Source of the DNA: JALOLG01 sp963776935
GTDB taxonomy: Bacteria > Actinomycetota > Acidimicrobiia > Acidimicrobiales > Ilumatobacteraceae
Reading direction: 5' to 3'
Length of the DNA stretch: 64,000 nt
Assembly: GCA_963776935.1 (NCBI GenBank)
Contig: CAVZOP010000010.1
Location: forward strand, 1-64,000
Shown here: positions 25,783 to 36,101 of the stretch, one piece after another
Numbering within the stretch: the first letter of the stretch is position 1
How the letters are laid out: every line of letters starts with the position of its first letter
The notes under the pieces: model-generated
Databases searched by the model: none
What the model saw: the letters and a program-made list of their open reading frames with translations, nothing else
What the model was told of the DNA's origin: nothing
Translations under genes and position numbers: made by a program

Positions 25783-26247
25783 ATGAACGTCACCAGCGCA
25801 TCGTTGACCACTGAGTCTCACGCCGACAACGCGACACCGACATTCCGATCATTGCTGCGTGCGGGCGCCCTCTCCGGCGTTGCCGCCGCCGTCGCCACGG
25901 AGCTCCTCGCCGCCGGTGCCCGCGCCGCCGACGTCTCGATGGAGGCGGGCTCGTTCGGCGCCGATACGGCGGAGCCGATCCCGGTCCTCGGCTTCGCGTT
26001 CGCGACGCTGCTCTGGACCGCCGTCGGGATCGGGATGGCCGCGGCGATGGGCCGTTGGGCGAAGCGCCCGGCGCACACCTTCACGGTCACCGCCGTCGTG
26101 CTCACCGTCATCTCACTCGTGCCGCCCGCGTTCGCCGGCGCCACCACGACGGGGACCAAGGTCATCCTCGCCCTGACCCACGTCGTCGCCGCCCTCATCG
26201 TCGTGCCGGCGCTCCGCCACGAGCTCCCCGAGCGCGGCAATCGCTGA
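25783..26247 (+). CDS. Small four-helix membrane protein (DUF6069-like)
   Basis: A 154-residue hydrophobic protein with four predicted membrane helices: AGALSGVAAAVATELLA, VLGFAFATLLWTAVGIGMA, FTVTAVVLTVISLVPPAFA and VILALTHVVAALIVV. The layout resembles the DUF6069 family; no biochemical role is known. AAGGGAG lies upstream of the ATG. It is convergent with the AhpD-like gene. Confidence 0.6.
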   Translation: MNVTSASLTTESHADNATPTFRSLLRAGALSGVAAAVATELLAAGARAADVSMEAGSFGADTAEPIPVLGFAFATLLWTAVGIGMAAAMGRWAKRPAHTFTVTAVVLTVISLVPPAFAGATTTGTKVILALTHVVAALIVVPALRHELPERGNR

Positions 26248-26271
26248 CGCGCCTGACTCGACCTCGAACCG

Positions 26272-26844
26272 TCAAGCCGGCTGGCGTCCGAACGATGCGA
26301 ACGTCGGTGCACCCGGTTCGAGGTCGACACGCGCGGCGCGGGCACAGAAGCTGATCGCGTGATACCAGCCGGTGAGCATGAACAGGTCGAGCAGTTGGGC
26401 GTCGGTCAGCGCACCGGACAAGCGGGCGAACAACTCGTCGTCGATGTCGCTCGTGTCATGGAGGCTGTCGACCGCCTCGATCAGCAGTCGCTCGACGGGA
26501 TCGTCCCAGCAGCCGTCGGCCGGCGTGCCGACCGTGAGCGACCGCACCTGTTCATCCGAGAGCCCGACCGCACCGGCGAAGAACGCCACGTGGACGCCCC
26601 ACTCGTACTCGCACCCGCAGCGGGCAGTGACGCGATCGATCACGATCTCGCGTTGTCGCTTGCTGAGGCTCAGCGTGCGGCCGAGCTCGTAGCCACCCCA
26701 GCCGTTCATCGCGGTGGTCATCGCCATGTTCCGAGCGAACGTTCGGAACAGACCGATCGGATCGACACCCGGTGGCATCATCCGGGCGAGGTGCTCCTCG
26801 ACGTCCGGTTCGTACGGCGGGGTGAGCGGTTCGATGCGTGCCAT
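26272..26844 (-). CDS. Carboxymuconolactone decarboxylase/AhpD-family protein
   Basis: A 190-residue all-helical protein of the CMD family. The core is LSKRQREIVIDRVTARCGCEYEWGVHVAFF, the conserved C-x-C...E-W...H block of this family, with the redox-type CGC. Members include AhpD alkylhydroperoxidase partners and gamma-carboxymuconolactone decarboxylases; the CXC form fits a peroxidase-like redox role (inference). GAGGAGC precedes the ATG. Confidence 0.8.
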   Translation of the reverse strand: MARIEPLTPPYEPDVEEHLARMMPPGVDPIGLFRTFARNMAMTTAMNGWGGYELGRTLSLSKRQREIVIDRVTARCGCEYEWGVHVAFFAGAVGLSDEQVRSLTVGTPADGCWDDPVERLLIEAVDSLHDTSDIDDELFARLSGALTDAQLLDLFMLTGWYHAISFCARAARVDLEPGAPTFASFGRQPA

Positions 26845-26977
26845 TGGATGCTCCTCTGGTCGGTCCGGGCTGCAAGATTCTGGCCGCGCTCGCCCGGTAT
26901 GAGGTTGATCGAGGAGACGCTCGACGTGTCGTTCGAGGACTCAACCACCGGTGAACGGGTACGGCCCAGGGCCGCCC

Positions 26978-27697
26978 TCAGGCGACGTCGGCCAGCATCG
27001 CCGAGTAACCGGCGGCGAGGCTCCGCAACTGGGTCGCGCCGTCACCCGTGAACGACGAGCCGTGCATCAGGGCCAGCGTGGTCGGCCGGAGATCGGCCAG
27101 GCGTCCCAGCGTCGGGACCAGGTCCCGTCCGAGCGAGGTGGCATGGAAGATGTCCTCGGCGACGAGCGCCGGTTCGACGACGTCGTCCTCCGTCAGCGCC
27201 GGCACATCACCGATGTGGGTGAAGATGTCACCGGCGAACAAGGTGGCAGTCGTCTCGTCGAACCACAGCCCGCTCTCCCAGTTGTGCGGGACGTGCGGCG
27301 TGGGTACGAACCGCATGCGGTGCCGGCCAAGGTCGAGCCCGTCGTCGCCGACGATGTGCGGGGGACGGTCGGCGAGATCGTTGAGCGAGAGCATGCACGC
27401 CAAACCTCCGTGGACGACCTCGGCCTTCGGGGCGTCGGCGAGGAGCAGGTTCATCGCCCCGCACTCGTCGGCCTCGACGTGGGCGAACGAGATCCACCGC
27501 AGATCCTCGATCGGGATCAGCTTCGAGATCGCGTCGGACACCAGCGGGTAGAGCTGGCGCATGCCGGTGTGGAACAGGAACGGTTGCTCGTCGCGGATGA
27601 GGAACTGGTTGAACGTGAACCCACCCGGCGCCACGTCGGGCACGAGTGTGGAGAGGCGGAACACGTCGGGGGCGATCTCGTCGATCTTGGTGTACAT
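26978..27697 (-). CDS. Metallo-beta-lactamase-fold protein (oxygen-binding diiron/ODP-like)
   Basis: A 239-residue protein with the flavodiiron-type beta-lactamase fold. Seen: FTFNQFLIRDEQPFLFHTG at the start, the metal motif FAHVEADECGAMN (H-x-E-x-D), VPTPHVPHNWESGLW, LFAGDIFTHIG with the bridging Asp, and LALMHGSSFTGDG. There is no flavodoxin domain, so it is not a complete flavodiiron reductase. Stand-alone ODP domains act as O2 sensors or hydrolases; the role here is unknown. Confidence 0.75.
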   Translation of the reverse strand: MYTKIDEIAPDVFRLSTLVPDVAPGGFTFNQFLIRDEQPFLFHTGMRQLYPLVSDAISKLIPIEDLRWISFAHVEADECGAMNLLLADAPKAEVVHGGLACMLSLNDLADRPPHIVGDDGLDLGRHRMRFVPTPHVPHNWESGLWFDETTATLFAGDIFTHIGDVPALTEDDVVEPALVAEDIFHATSLGRDLVPTLGRLADLRPTTLALMHGSSFTGDGATQLRSLAAGYSAMLADVA

Positions 27698-27823
27698 CGG
27701 TCTGGCCTTTCATCGAACGTCGCAGCTCCGTGCTGCGATCACGATGACGACACTGACGCATCCGGCGCCGGCGTACGTCGGGCGATCCCCCGATCTTCGC
27801 CCCCTATTCCCCCTACTCCTGCG

Positions 27824-29511
27824 TTATTCGTCGCGAGCCTGGGTTGCCGGAACGGCGGCGAGTCGCACCGCCAGCGCTGCCGCCTCGGCCCGGCTCCGCA
27901 CGCCGAGCTTGGTGAGGATTCGTCCGACGTGGTGCTCGGCGGTCTTGGCCGAGATGAACAGACGCTCGCCGATGTCGGCGTTGGTCATCCCGGCGCTGAT
28001 CAGCTGGAGCACCTCGCGCTCGGCGGCGTGAGGGCGGCGGTCAGCTCACCGGCCTGCTGTGGTCGCGTGCGGCCGGTGTCGCCCAACCCGCGCAACACCG
28101 CCGCCGCCCGATCGCGGGCGATCGTCGCGCCGAGTCGTTCGAAGCAGGCGAGGGCGGCCCTGGCGGCGACGACGGCACCCGGCGTGTCGCCGACCTCGGC
28201 GAGCACTTCGGCGAGCTCGAGTCGCACCAGCCCGAGCTGCAGCGGACGCTCTCCGGCGGCAAGGTGACCGGCGGCGCGCTCGAACGACTGGATCGCGGCG
28301 GGGTGGTCGCCCAGGGCGACGAGCACCCGGCCTTCGGCGACGGCTGCGTCGGCGCGCAGCACCGCGACGTCGGCGTCGGACGCGAGTGCGGCGAGCTCCT
28401 CGGCGGCTGCCCGGGCGGCGTCGATGTCGCCACGTTGCAGCTCGACGTCGACGAGCAACGCCAGCAGCGGGCCCACCCGAATGACGTCACCGGTCATCTC
28501 CTTGCGCCCGCGCCGCAGGATCGCCGCGGCGAGGTCGAGCTCGCCGCGCAGCAGGTGGACCCGGGCCAGCGGACCACAACTGGTGACGCGATCTTCGAAC
28601 GGGGCCAGCAGATCGGCCGCTTCCTCGACCCGACCCTGCTCGATGCGCAAGCTGGCGAGGTGGGCAACGGTCAGCGCCCGATGGGCGGAGTTCGGACGGT
28701 CGGCCGGTCCGAGCGCCTCGATCATCAGCGCCTCGGCCCGCGACCACTGCCCAGCCGCGCACAGCACCGAGCCGTAGGCGACTCGGCAGTGCACGTGCAA
28801 CACCCGGGGACGGTTGCCGGAGTTGCTGAGGACGGACGCGATGATGCCCGTCCACTCCTCGGCGCGGCGCACATCGCCGACGCGGTCGCAGGCCGTCAGC
28901 ATCGAGCAGAACGAGATGCCGGCGGCAACCGGGCCGACCTCACCCGCCGAGATCGCGGCGAGGGCCGCGTCGAGCCGTGCGAACCCCTCGCTCACCCGTC
29001 CCTGCGACACCAACGCCAGGCCGCTGTCGGCCATCGCCTGCACCTCGAGGTCGGAGTCGCCGAACTCGAGCGCGATCGTCAGCGCTCGATCGGTGCTCGC
29101 CAGCAACGCATCGATGTCGAGTCGATCGCAGGCCATGTAGGCGAGCTCGAGATACCCCCACTCGACGCACGGCCCGACCCGGCCGAGCACCGTTCGGGCC
29201 CGTTCCGCCCAACCCTGCCCGGCGGCGTCGTGGCCGAGCATGCCCGCGTGCAGCCTGGCGAGATCGATCGCCACCCGGGCCGCCTCGCGGAGCTCACCGG
29301 CGTCCCGGAACAGACGGAACGCCGTCTCCCAGTGGCGGAGCGCATCGGTGGCCCGATCGTCGAGGTAGTACAGGCCGCCGAGGATCTGATGGGCGACCGC
29401 CAGCTCGTCGATCTGGAGCGAGGCCAGCGCCGCCGCTTCTGCTGCTTCGAAGTCACCCGCGGCCAGCGCATCGTGGGCGGTGCCCAGCAACTCGTCGGCA
29501 GTCGTCGCCAT
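27824..29511 (-). CDS. TPR-containing LuxR-family transcriptional regulator (one frameshift)
   Basis: About 480 residues of helical repeats (TPR-like units such as AAEAAALASLQIDELAVAHQILGGLYY and DAARAAAEELAALA) end in a LuxR/NarL winged-free helix-turn-helix: VLQLISAGMTNADIGERLFISAKTAEHHVGRIL. The frame shifts by one base near 28025, in the LTxxEREVL motif that opens the HTH, so the DNA-binding part appears separate as written. There is no ATPase domain, unlike MalT/LAL regulators. ATG 29511 follows TACCAT by seven bases (leaderless). Confidence 0.75.
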
Positions 29512-29552
29512 GGCTCGGATGGTAGGCCGGGGTTCGGTGACGCCTGGCTCGA

Positions 29553-31526
29553 TCAACCCGGCGGCGTGTAGCCCATCCACCAGCCCGGGAAGTCCGGGTT
29601 GACGGTGGCCGGGTTGGTGTCGCCGGTGAGCACGCCAACCGCGGCGAGGATGTCGGCCTCGAGGTCCCAACCGGCGGAGTTGGTCTCCTCGTAGTGGTCG
29701 TTGGCCTCCCCGAGCGCCTGGCCGTACTTGCAGCTGGCAGCGACCGCCTCGGCGGCCGGGCCGTACCCGGCGAGCAACGATGGGTCCTCGGTGACTGCCT
29801 TGCACGTCGCCCCGGCGACAGCGTCGGGGTACTCGATGACTCCCGCGGCGTGGAGGAACGCGCACGTGCCCGGACCGGCGAGCTCGTCGGCGACGCACTT
29901 GACGCGGTAGTCCGCCAACGGGACGACGTAGCCCATCTCGTCGTTGCCCAGACCGACGATCCACCGGTACTTGTCGGACATGCGGTTCTTCACGTAACCG
30001 ACGGTCGCGTAGTCCGCTCCCGACGCGTGCAGCGACAAGTCGTCGAGGTGCCAGTTGGCGGGCGCGTCGACGTATCCGGCCGGCAGGCCGATCGTCGATT
30101 CGGCACCGATCTCGGCCGGGATGAACATCACGCCGATCGGTCCGATGCGGAGGTAGGCCGCCTGCGACCTGGTGTGATCACCGGCGCGAACCTCTCCGAG
30201 CAGGGGATCGGGCACGGTGGCGAAGTCGTCGGGCGCGCACGTGCCGTCATCCTTCGGCCCGGTCGCCGGGCACGTGTAGAGCGGCCCCGGTGTGTGACCG
30301 AGCGCTGTGAAGCCGTCGTCGCCGGGGACGAGCAGGAAGCGGAAACCGATGTTCGACATCCGCGTGTAGAACGTCGTCACGTCGTAGTCGATCGTCGGCT
30401 TGTTCAACGGTTTCGCCGACTCCAGCGCGCCGAGCGCGGCCACCGCCAGCTCGCGACCGATCAGGTACGCACGCCGGAAGTTGCGCTGCTGGAAATCGGC
30501 GGCACCGAGCGGCGGCTGCGCACCCGCGGGAGGGATCAGACCGAGCCCGAGCGGCGCCGCGTCGTCGACCTCCCAGACGTTGGCGCCCAGCGGGGTGATC
30601 AGGTCACCGATCGCCCCGTTGAAGTACAGCGCCTCGCCGCCCAGTTGGTCCTCGATGATCCGCGTCGCCCAGCCCGGGAAGTCGGCCGTGAAGTAGCGGT
30701 CCTCGAACGTGCACGGCGACAACCCGATCTGGGCGCACTCGTCGATGATGGCGTCGTTGGGCGGCTCCCAGAACAACGTCGTCTCCGGGTGGTTGCCCCA
30801 GAACAGCAGCGTCGCGATCGTGCGACCGTTGGTCGCGGTCGCTCGGAGCACACCCAACGTGGGGTCGAACACCTGTGGATCACGGGAGTCGCGCAGCCCG
30901 AAGTAGTGGTCGGTCTCGGCGACCTCGAGCCGGGCCGGACGCATCACATCGACCGCCTCGACGATCGCCGCCGCGGCCTGGTCGATCATCAGGTCGTACC
31001 ACTCGTGGTTGACGTCGAACGCGGTGTCCGGGCCGTGGTGGTTGTGGTCGGCGGAGATCGCGATCTGCAGCCGGTTCGCCAACGGCCGGCCGACCAGCTC
31101 GGCCACCCGCGCCCGGATCACGTCGGCATCGACGCCGAAGATCATGTACAGGTTGGCGGCCACGACGACTTGGATCTCCCGGCTCCGCTCGTCCTGGAAG
31201 GCGACCGCCGTCACCTCCATGTCGTCGTGCACCCAGTGCGAGTCGGCCGCACCGTTGCCGACGGCCACACGACCCTGGTCCCATGCCGGCACGAAGAGCC
31301 CGGGTGAGAACGGATCGAGCGGATCAGGCTCGACGGCGGCGAGATAGTCGTGCGAGCCGTCGACGGTCGGGAGCACCGATCGTGACGCGGCGCCGACCTT
31401 GACCAGCGGCGTTCGGTGCCGGTCGCCTCGGCCGTCGTCCTTCTCGGCGCCGGCCGTCCCGGCGGCCACCACCGACGTGAGCAGCGCGCCGACCAACACC
31501 GTGCACGCGAGCTGTCGCTTCCTCAT
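29553..31526 (-). CDS. Secreted neutral ceramidase-like hydrolase
   Basis: An exported protein of ~657 residues (signal MRKRQLACTVLVGALLTSV...AGA). It resembles the neutral/alkaline non-lysosomal ceramidase family: metal-type motifs SADHNHHGPD near residue 170 and WGNHPETT near 275, LYFNGAIGDLITP near 340 where ceramidases carry a GD segment, and MFIPAEIGAESTIGLP. It may hydrolyse an amide or ester outside the cell; the true substrate is unknown. ATG 31526 was chosen (GGGGGT upstream); ATG 31544 is an alternative. Confidence 0.65.
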   Translation of the reverse strand: MRKRQLACTVLVGALLTSVVAAGTAGAEKDDGRGDRHRTPLVKVGAASRSVLPTVDGSHDYLAAVEPDPLDPFSPGLFVPAWDQGRVAVGNGAADSHWVHDDMEVTAVAFQDERSREIQVVVAANLYMIFGVDADVIRARVAELVGRPLANRLQIAISADHNHHGPDTAFDVNHEWYDLMIDQAAAAIVEAVDVMRPARLEVAETDHYFGLRDSRDPQVFDPTLGVLRATATNGRTIATLLFWGNHPETTLFWEPPNDAIIDECAQIGLSPCTFEDRYFTADFPGWATRIIEDQLGGEALYFNGAIGDLITPLGANVWEVDDAAPLGLGLIPPAGAQPPLGAADFQQRNFRRAYLIGRELAVAALGALESAKPLNKPTIDYDVTTFYTRMSNIGFRFLLVPGDDGFTALGHTPGPLYTCPATGPKDDGTCAPDDFATVPDPLLGEVRAGDHTRSQAAYLRIGPIGVMFIPAEIGAESTIGLPAGYVDAPANWHLDDLSLHASGADYATVGYVKNRMSDKYRWIVGLGNDEMGYVVPLADYRVKCVADELAGPGTCAFLHAAGVIEYPDAVAGATCKAVTEDPSLLAGYGPAAEAVAASCKYGQALGEANDHYEETNSAGWDLEADILAAVGVLTGDTNPATVNPDFPGWWMGYTPPG

Positions 31527-31635
31527 CACGAGACCCCCAATCATCGCTACGGGCACGATAGGCGAGCGCCGACCGAGCAACGGTGAGCGAAGCGGTCTCG
31601 CGGCCGAGACACCGGCGCGACGCCGGCCGCTGACG

Positions 31636-32941
31636 TCAGGCGGTGGCCGCCGCGAAGTGAGCCGCAACGAGCGGCTCGTCGGAGCGAAGATCCTCGACCG
31701 GCACGATGCCACGCACACGCGTGCCGGCGCCGACCGACGAGGTGACCTCGAGTCGCCCGGCGACCGCGCCGAGCCGGTCGGTCATGTTGTCGAAGCCGAC
31801 GCCCGACCCGCGACGCTGCCGGGTCGAAGCCCCGTCCGTCGTCGATGACCTCGAACGTCAGCTCCGAGCCGGCCGCCTCGACCGACAACCGGATGTTGGC
31901 ACCGCCGCCTCCATGCTTGCACGCGTTGTGCAACGCCTCCGTGCAGCAGAAGTAGACGGCGCTCTCGATCTCGGGCGGATAGCGCCCAGCGGCGCGCACA
32001 TCGAAGCTGACCGTGGCCGGCAATCGCCCGACGGCATGTCGGAGCGCAGCAGCCAGGCCGCCGTCGACCAAGGCGGCCGGGTACAGCCCGTGGGCGAGGT
32101 CGCGCAGCTGCTCGATCGCCTGATGCAGGTCGTCGCGGACGGCGCCGAGCGCGGCGGCGAGCGCGGGATCGACTTCGCCCACCTCCTGCCGGATGACGGC
32201 GAGGCGTACCGCGGCGTTGAGCAACGCGTGCTGCGAACCGTCGTGGAGGTCGCGCTCGATCCGGCGCCGCTCCTGATCGGCGGCCGCCACGACCCGTGCC
32301 CGCGACGCACGCAACTCGTCGACGTTCTCGGCCAACGTCGACTGCGCGTCGACGAGTTGGCGGTTCGTGTCGACGAGCAGCCGGACTGCGTCGTCGAGCA
32401 CCGTGCCGTTCGTCAGGGCGATCGTCGCCACCATCGCCGCCATGAACGGGGTGAAGACGACGACGACGCCGGGCGCGATCCACTCCGGTAGCGCGGCACT
32501 GAATCCCGTGACGTCCTGCAACGACCCCAACGCGGCGACGCCGATCGCGGCGACGAACGACCCGAGCACGTAGAGGCGGAGCTCCGTCCGAGCGACGTAC
32601 GGAACGGCGAGGACCGCCGGCAGCATCGTCGCGATCAGCAGCACCGGCATGGCGAACGGAGCGATCGCCGTCGCCCCGAGGGCGATGAGGTAGTTGGCGA
32701 TAGCGACGTGGGCGACGGCCGCCCGCGCCCGTCCGCGCCGTACGGCGACGTAGCCCGCCGCCATCACCGTCGCGGTGCCGGCGACCATCGCCGCCAGCAG
32801 CAACACGTAGCTGGACGCCAGCACCAATCGGTGCACCACCAGCAACATGACGGTTGCCCCCGTGGTGGTTGCGACGTCGAGCCCGATCAGGCGGGCGAGC
32901 CGGCGGTCGGGACCGACACGAGGCAGGATCGCCGAGCCCAC
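31636..32941 (-). CDS. Sensor histidine kinase, NarL/DesK type (one frameshift)
   Basis: Five or six membrane helices occupy the first ~200 residues. A coiled-coil-like stretch (NRQLVDAQSTLAENVDELRASRARVV) follows, then the HisKA_3 dimerisation box ERRRIERDLHDGSQHALLN with the phospho-His. The HATPase domain contains EALHNACKHGGG (N box) and IDDGRGFDP (G1); the frame slips by one base near 31811, after which the read-on frame gives GVGFDNMTDRLGAVAG and a stop at 31636. The GTG start overlaps the response-regulator stop, so they form a pair. The signal sensed is unknown. Confidence 0.85.
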
Positions 32942-33664
32942 CTACGGACCGCCGTGGCGAGTCGGGCCGACATCGATCGGGTCGCGCTCGTTCGGGCTCG
33001 TGTTCGACAGGTACAGCAACACCGCCGCGACGCGGCGGTGCGTCTCGCCGTCGTCGACCAGACCCAGCTTCGAGAAGATCGAGTTGATGTGCTTCTGCAC
33101 GGCGTGCTCGCTGATCCCCAGTGTCGACGCGACCGCGCCGTTGTTCTGGCCGGTGGCCACCTCGCGCAGGATCTCCAGCTCGCGTGGCGACAGGACAGCG
33201 AGCGGTGAGTCGACCTGCCGGAGCTGACCGAGCACGAGCGAGTCGATCACCTCGTCGCCGACGACCGATCCACCTTCGGCGATCGCGGTGATCGCGTCGA
33301 CGAGATACTCGACGTCGTCGGCGCGGTCCTTCAACACGTAGCCCCTTCGGCTCGAACCTTCACTCAGCAACGAGAGCGCCAGCACCGGCTCGAGATACTG
33401 GGAGAGAGCGAGCACACCGACGTCTGGATGGGTGCGCCGCAAGAGATTCGCCGCCCGCACGCCTTCGTCGGTGCGTGTCGGCGGCATCCGGATGTCGGTC
33501 AACACGACGTCGGGCTGCTGGGCTTCGACGGCTTCGAGGAGCTCATCGAGCGATCCGCAGGCGGCGAGGATCTCCACTCGCCCGGAGGCGGCCAGCAGCC
33601 TGCTCAGGCCCTCACGGAGGAACGCGTTGTCCTCGGCGATCACGATCCGAACGGGTGCCGGCAC
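32942..33664 (-). CDS. NarL/LuxR-family response regulator
   Basis: A ~240-residue two-domain regulator. The receiver begins VRIVIAEDNAFLREGL (acidic pair) with the phospho-Asp in VVLTDIRMPP, and the C-terminal HTH is LSPRELEILREVATGQNNGAVASTLGISEHAVQKHINSIF (family signature split over the domain). It partners the overlapping histidine kinase. GTG 33664 lies seven bases after TACCGT (leaderless); a longer GTG start at 33673 would fall inside the -10 box. Confidence 0.9.
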   Translation of the reverse strand: MPAPVRIVIAEDNAFLREGLSRLLAASGRVEILAACGSLDELLEAVEAQQPDVVLTDIRMPPTRTDEGVRAANLLRRTHPDVGVLALSQYLEPVLALSLLSEGSSRRGYVLKDRADDVEYLVDAITAIAEGGSVVGDEVIDSLVLGQLRQVDSPLAVLSPRELEILREVATGQNNGAVASTLGISEHAVQKHINSIFSKLGLVDDGETHRRVAAVLLYLSNTSPNERDPIDVGPTRHGGP

Positions 33665-33834
33665 GCGATTCACGGTACTGCCGGGTCCCCGCCCGGACCG
33701 GCTGATATCCCGCCGCGACTACGGCCAGCCGTACCACACGACACGCGCTCGGCGATGTGGTGCCGGTGCGCCCCGATGCTTCACGGTTGGAGGGAACGAC
33801 ACAAAGGGGTGTCGCGTTCAAAGGAGCACTCACC

Positions 33835-34726
33835 ATGGCGGGAATTTCCCGATCCACGATCATCCGTCGAGGCGTCACCGTGGCGGCGGCCGCGATGACG
33901 CTCACCCTCATCGGGTTCGGCGCCCGGCCGGGCGCGGCCGGATCATCGGCCACGCCGAACGACGTCGTGACACCGACGACGCATCACCGCACCGTCGGGG
34001 GCATCACGACCGGAGCACCGAAGACGCCGCCGGCACCGCAACGCCTCACGTCGGCCGGTCTCCGTCCCCTGACGTGGCGCCGAAGCCGACCGGCTGAGAG
34101 GGGCGAGCGCCCACGGGGGTGATCCGTGCATCATCGACTTCGACGACGACGAGGCCATCGCATGGTTGCCGGACAACTACGCCGAATGGACATTCGTCTA
34201 CTCGCCGTGGTGGAACCAGAAGTGCGGGGGCAACTACGCCCGCGTCTACCCGACGGAGGACAGTCACTACCACCTCGGCTACTCCGATCCGGACGTCGCG
34301 CCGTGCCTCGACTCGGACAACCCGTACGACACATCGGTCGGCGTGTTCAGCCGTGGCGACGACTGCGAACCGATCGATCCGCTCACCGAGCCACGCAGCC
34401 ACATCAACCCGCACTACGCATCGAGCGACTTCCGGCTCGACCTCATCGACCCGATCGGATCGGACTACAAGCCGCAGCCGTTCACGCTCGAGCAGGTGCG
34501 CATCCTGCAGGCACCTGTGCGGGTCTGCTACCGGATGCCACCCGAGGGACCTTGGGTCGCGGCGGCGCCGGTCGGCCCGTTCGATCACCCCGGACTCGTG
34601 TACTGCTGGGCCAGCCTCGGTACCGGGTTGTGGGATCTGTCCGACTGGACGGTCGGCACGGTCGACGTCTCGTTCACGGGCGCGAACGCAAGTGTCTGGG
34701 GCATCGACGACCTCCACCTCGGATGA
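33835..34726 (+). CDS. Secreted protein of unknown function (one frameshift)
   Basis: A strong Shine-Dalgarno (AAAGGAG) precedes ATG 33835, which opens a signal peptide (RRGVTVAAAAMTLTLIGFGA to GAAG). After a Pro/Thr-rich stretch the frame changes by one base between about 34073 and 34120. The rest reads CIIDFDDDEAIAWLPDNYAE through a Trp-, Tyr-, Asp-rich domain with several Cys and the end FTGANASVWGIDDLHLG. The composition suits an extracellular, disulfide-bonded beta domain, perhaps a carbohydrate-binding or sandwich fold; I do not recognise the family. Confidence 0.5.
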
Positions 34727-34736
34727 GCTGAGGTTT

Positions 34737-34774
34737 CTCCGATGCCTGAGGTCGGACGGCCTCAGGCATCGGAG
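34737..34774. terminator. Perfect 15-bp hairpin between convergent genes
   Basis: CTCCGATGCCTGAGG, an 8-base loop, then its exact complement. It lies 10 bases after the plus-strand secreted gene and 12 bases after the minus-strand flavoprotein gene, so it can terminate both. There is no U-tract. Confidence 0.65.
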
Positions 34775-34786
34775 CAGGCGTACCGA

Positions 34787-36022
34787 TCAGAAGAACGAGG
34801 CGGGCGCCATCCCGAGTCGGAGCTGCCCGACGTTCTCCCACGTGCGCTCGTACTGCAACGTCACATGGGTGCGCACCATGTTGAGGTCGCGGAAGTACCG
34901 CTCGATCCGCTCGCCCTTGCGCGCCGCGCTCGAGCCGCCCGTGCGGAACACGAGCTCGACCGCCTGGCTGCACAGCTCGATGACCTGCTGCTCGATGAGG
35001 ATCAGGCGCCGCTCGTTCTCGTCGCTGACCGGCACACCGGTCGCGGCCGACTGCTTCGACTGCTCCGTCCACGAGTGAGCCACCTGCCACAGCGCCGCCT
35101 CAGCGGTGTCGACGAGCGCCGTCGCCTGGCCGAGGATCCGCTGGAACACCGTGAGGTCGGCGCGAAGCGGCGACGCCGGGCCGTACTGATGGCGGGTCGT
35201 GATCACCTCGATGTACTCGTCGATCGCGGCCTGGGCGATACCGACCGCCACCGCCGCCGGCTCCGAGATGAGCAGCGGCACCAGCGGCCCGGCCCGGTAG
35301 ATCGGGTTGTCGTGCACGTTGCGACCGGGGAACTCGACGACCGGCCGCGTCGGGTTGGGCGACGGCACCGTGTGGTGCTCGGGGATGAACAGGTTCTCGA
35401 CGACGACGCGGCGCGAGCCCGTGCCGCGCATGCCGAGCGTGTTCCAGTTGTCGATGATCTCGTACTGGTCGCGTCGCATCGCGACCCATCGAGTGTCGAC
35501 GGGCTCGTCGCTCGACGTCGGTGCGATCACCGCACCGCCGATGAAGTGAGTCGCCACGTCACAGCCCGAGCTGTAGTCCCACCCGCCGGTCACGACGTAC
35601 CCGCCGTCGACCTTGATCGCCGGGGCGGGGAGGTTCGACAGCGGGCAGCGGAAGTCGCCGTCGCCGAACAGCTCGATCTGGCCCTGCTCGTCGAACAGTG
35701 CAGTGACGAGGTTGTGGCCGGCCATCAGGCCGTACACCCATCCGCTCGACGGGCAGCCCCGTGACAACTCGGCCGTGATGCGCAGGAACGTGTCGAGCCC
35801 GAACTCGTACCCGCCGAAGCGGCGCGGCTGCAGCACCCGGAAGAAGCCGGCGTCGACGTAGTCCTGCGATGTGGAGTCGGGAAGCCGCCCGAGCTCCTCG
35901 CATTCGTCCTGTCGGGCGCGCAACGTGTCGCGCATCGCCGAGGCGCGGGCGACGAGCTCGTCAGGAGTCAGGTCGGGTTCCGGGAGCTCGATCCCCCTCG
36001 TGGCGCGGTCCTGCAGCGTCAA
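34787..36022 (-). CDS. Acyl-CoA dehydrogenase-fold flavin monooxygenase (HsaA-like)
   Basis: A 411-residue group-D flavoprotein similar to HsaA, the oxygenase of the two-component 3-HSA hydroxylase. Seen: LGRLPDSTSQDYVDAGFFRVLQPRRFGGYE, ITAELSRGCPSSGWVYGLMAGH, VDGGYVVTGGWDYSSGCD and NTLGMRGTGSRRVVVENLFIP. It lacks an obvious dehydrogenase catalytic Glu. A flavin reductase partner is not adjacent. The start is TTG 36022, four bases after a consensus AAGGAGG; this is better supported than the upstream ATG 36061. Confidence 0.8.
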   Translation of the reverse strand: MTLQDRATRGIELPEPDLTPDELVARASAMRDTLRARQDECEELGRLPDSTSQDYVDAGFFRVLQPRRFGGYEFGLDTFLRITAELSRGCPSSGWVYGLMAGHNLVTALFDEQGQIELFGDGDFRCPLSNLPAPAIKVDGGYVVTGGWDYSSGCDVATHFIGGAVIAPTSSDEPVDTRWVAMRRDQYEIIDNWNTLGMRGTGSRRVVVENLFIPEHHTVPSPNPTRPVVEFPGRNVHDNPIYRAGPLVPLLISEPAAVAVGIAQAAIDEYIEVITTRHQYGPASPLRADLTVFQRILGQATALVDTAEAALWQVAHSWTEQSKQSAATGVPVSDENERRLILIEQQVIELCSQAVELVFRTGGSSAARKGERIERYFRDLNMVRTHVTLQYERTWENVGQLRLGMAPASFF

Positions 36023-36101
36023 TGGGCCTCCTTCCAGGTACCCCCTTGGAAACGAGCGCACTCTATTAGCTTCGGTTCATCCGCTCGGGCGGAGGGGCAC
36101 C

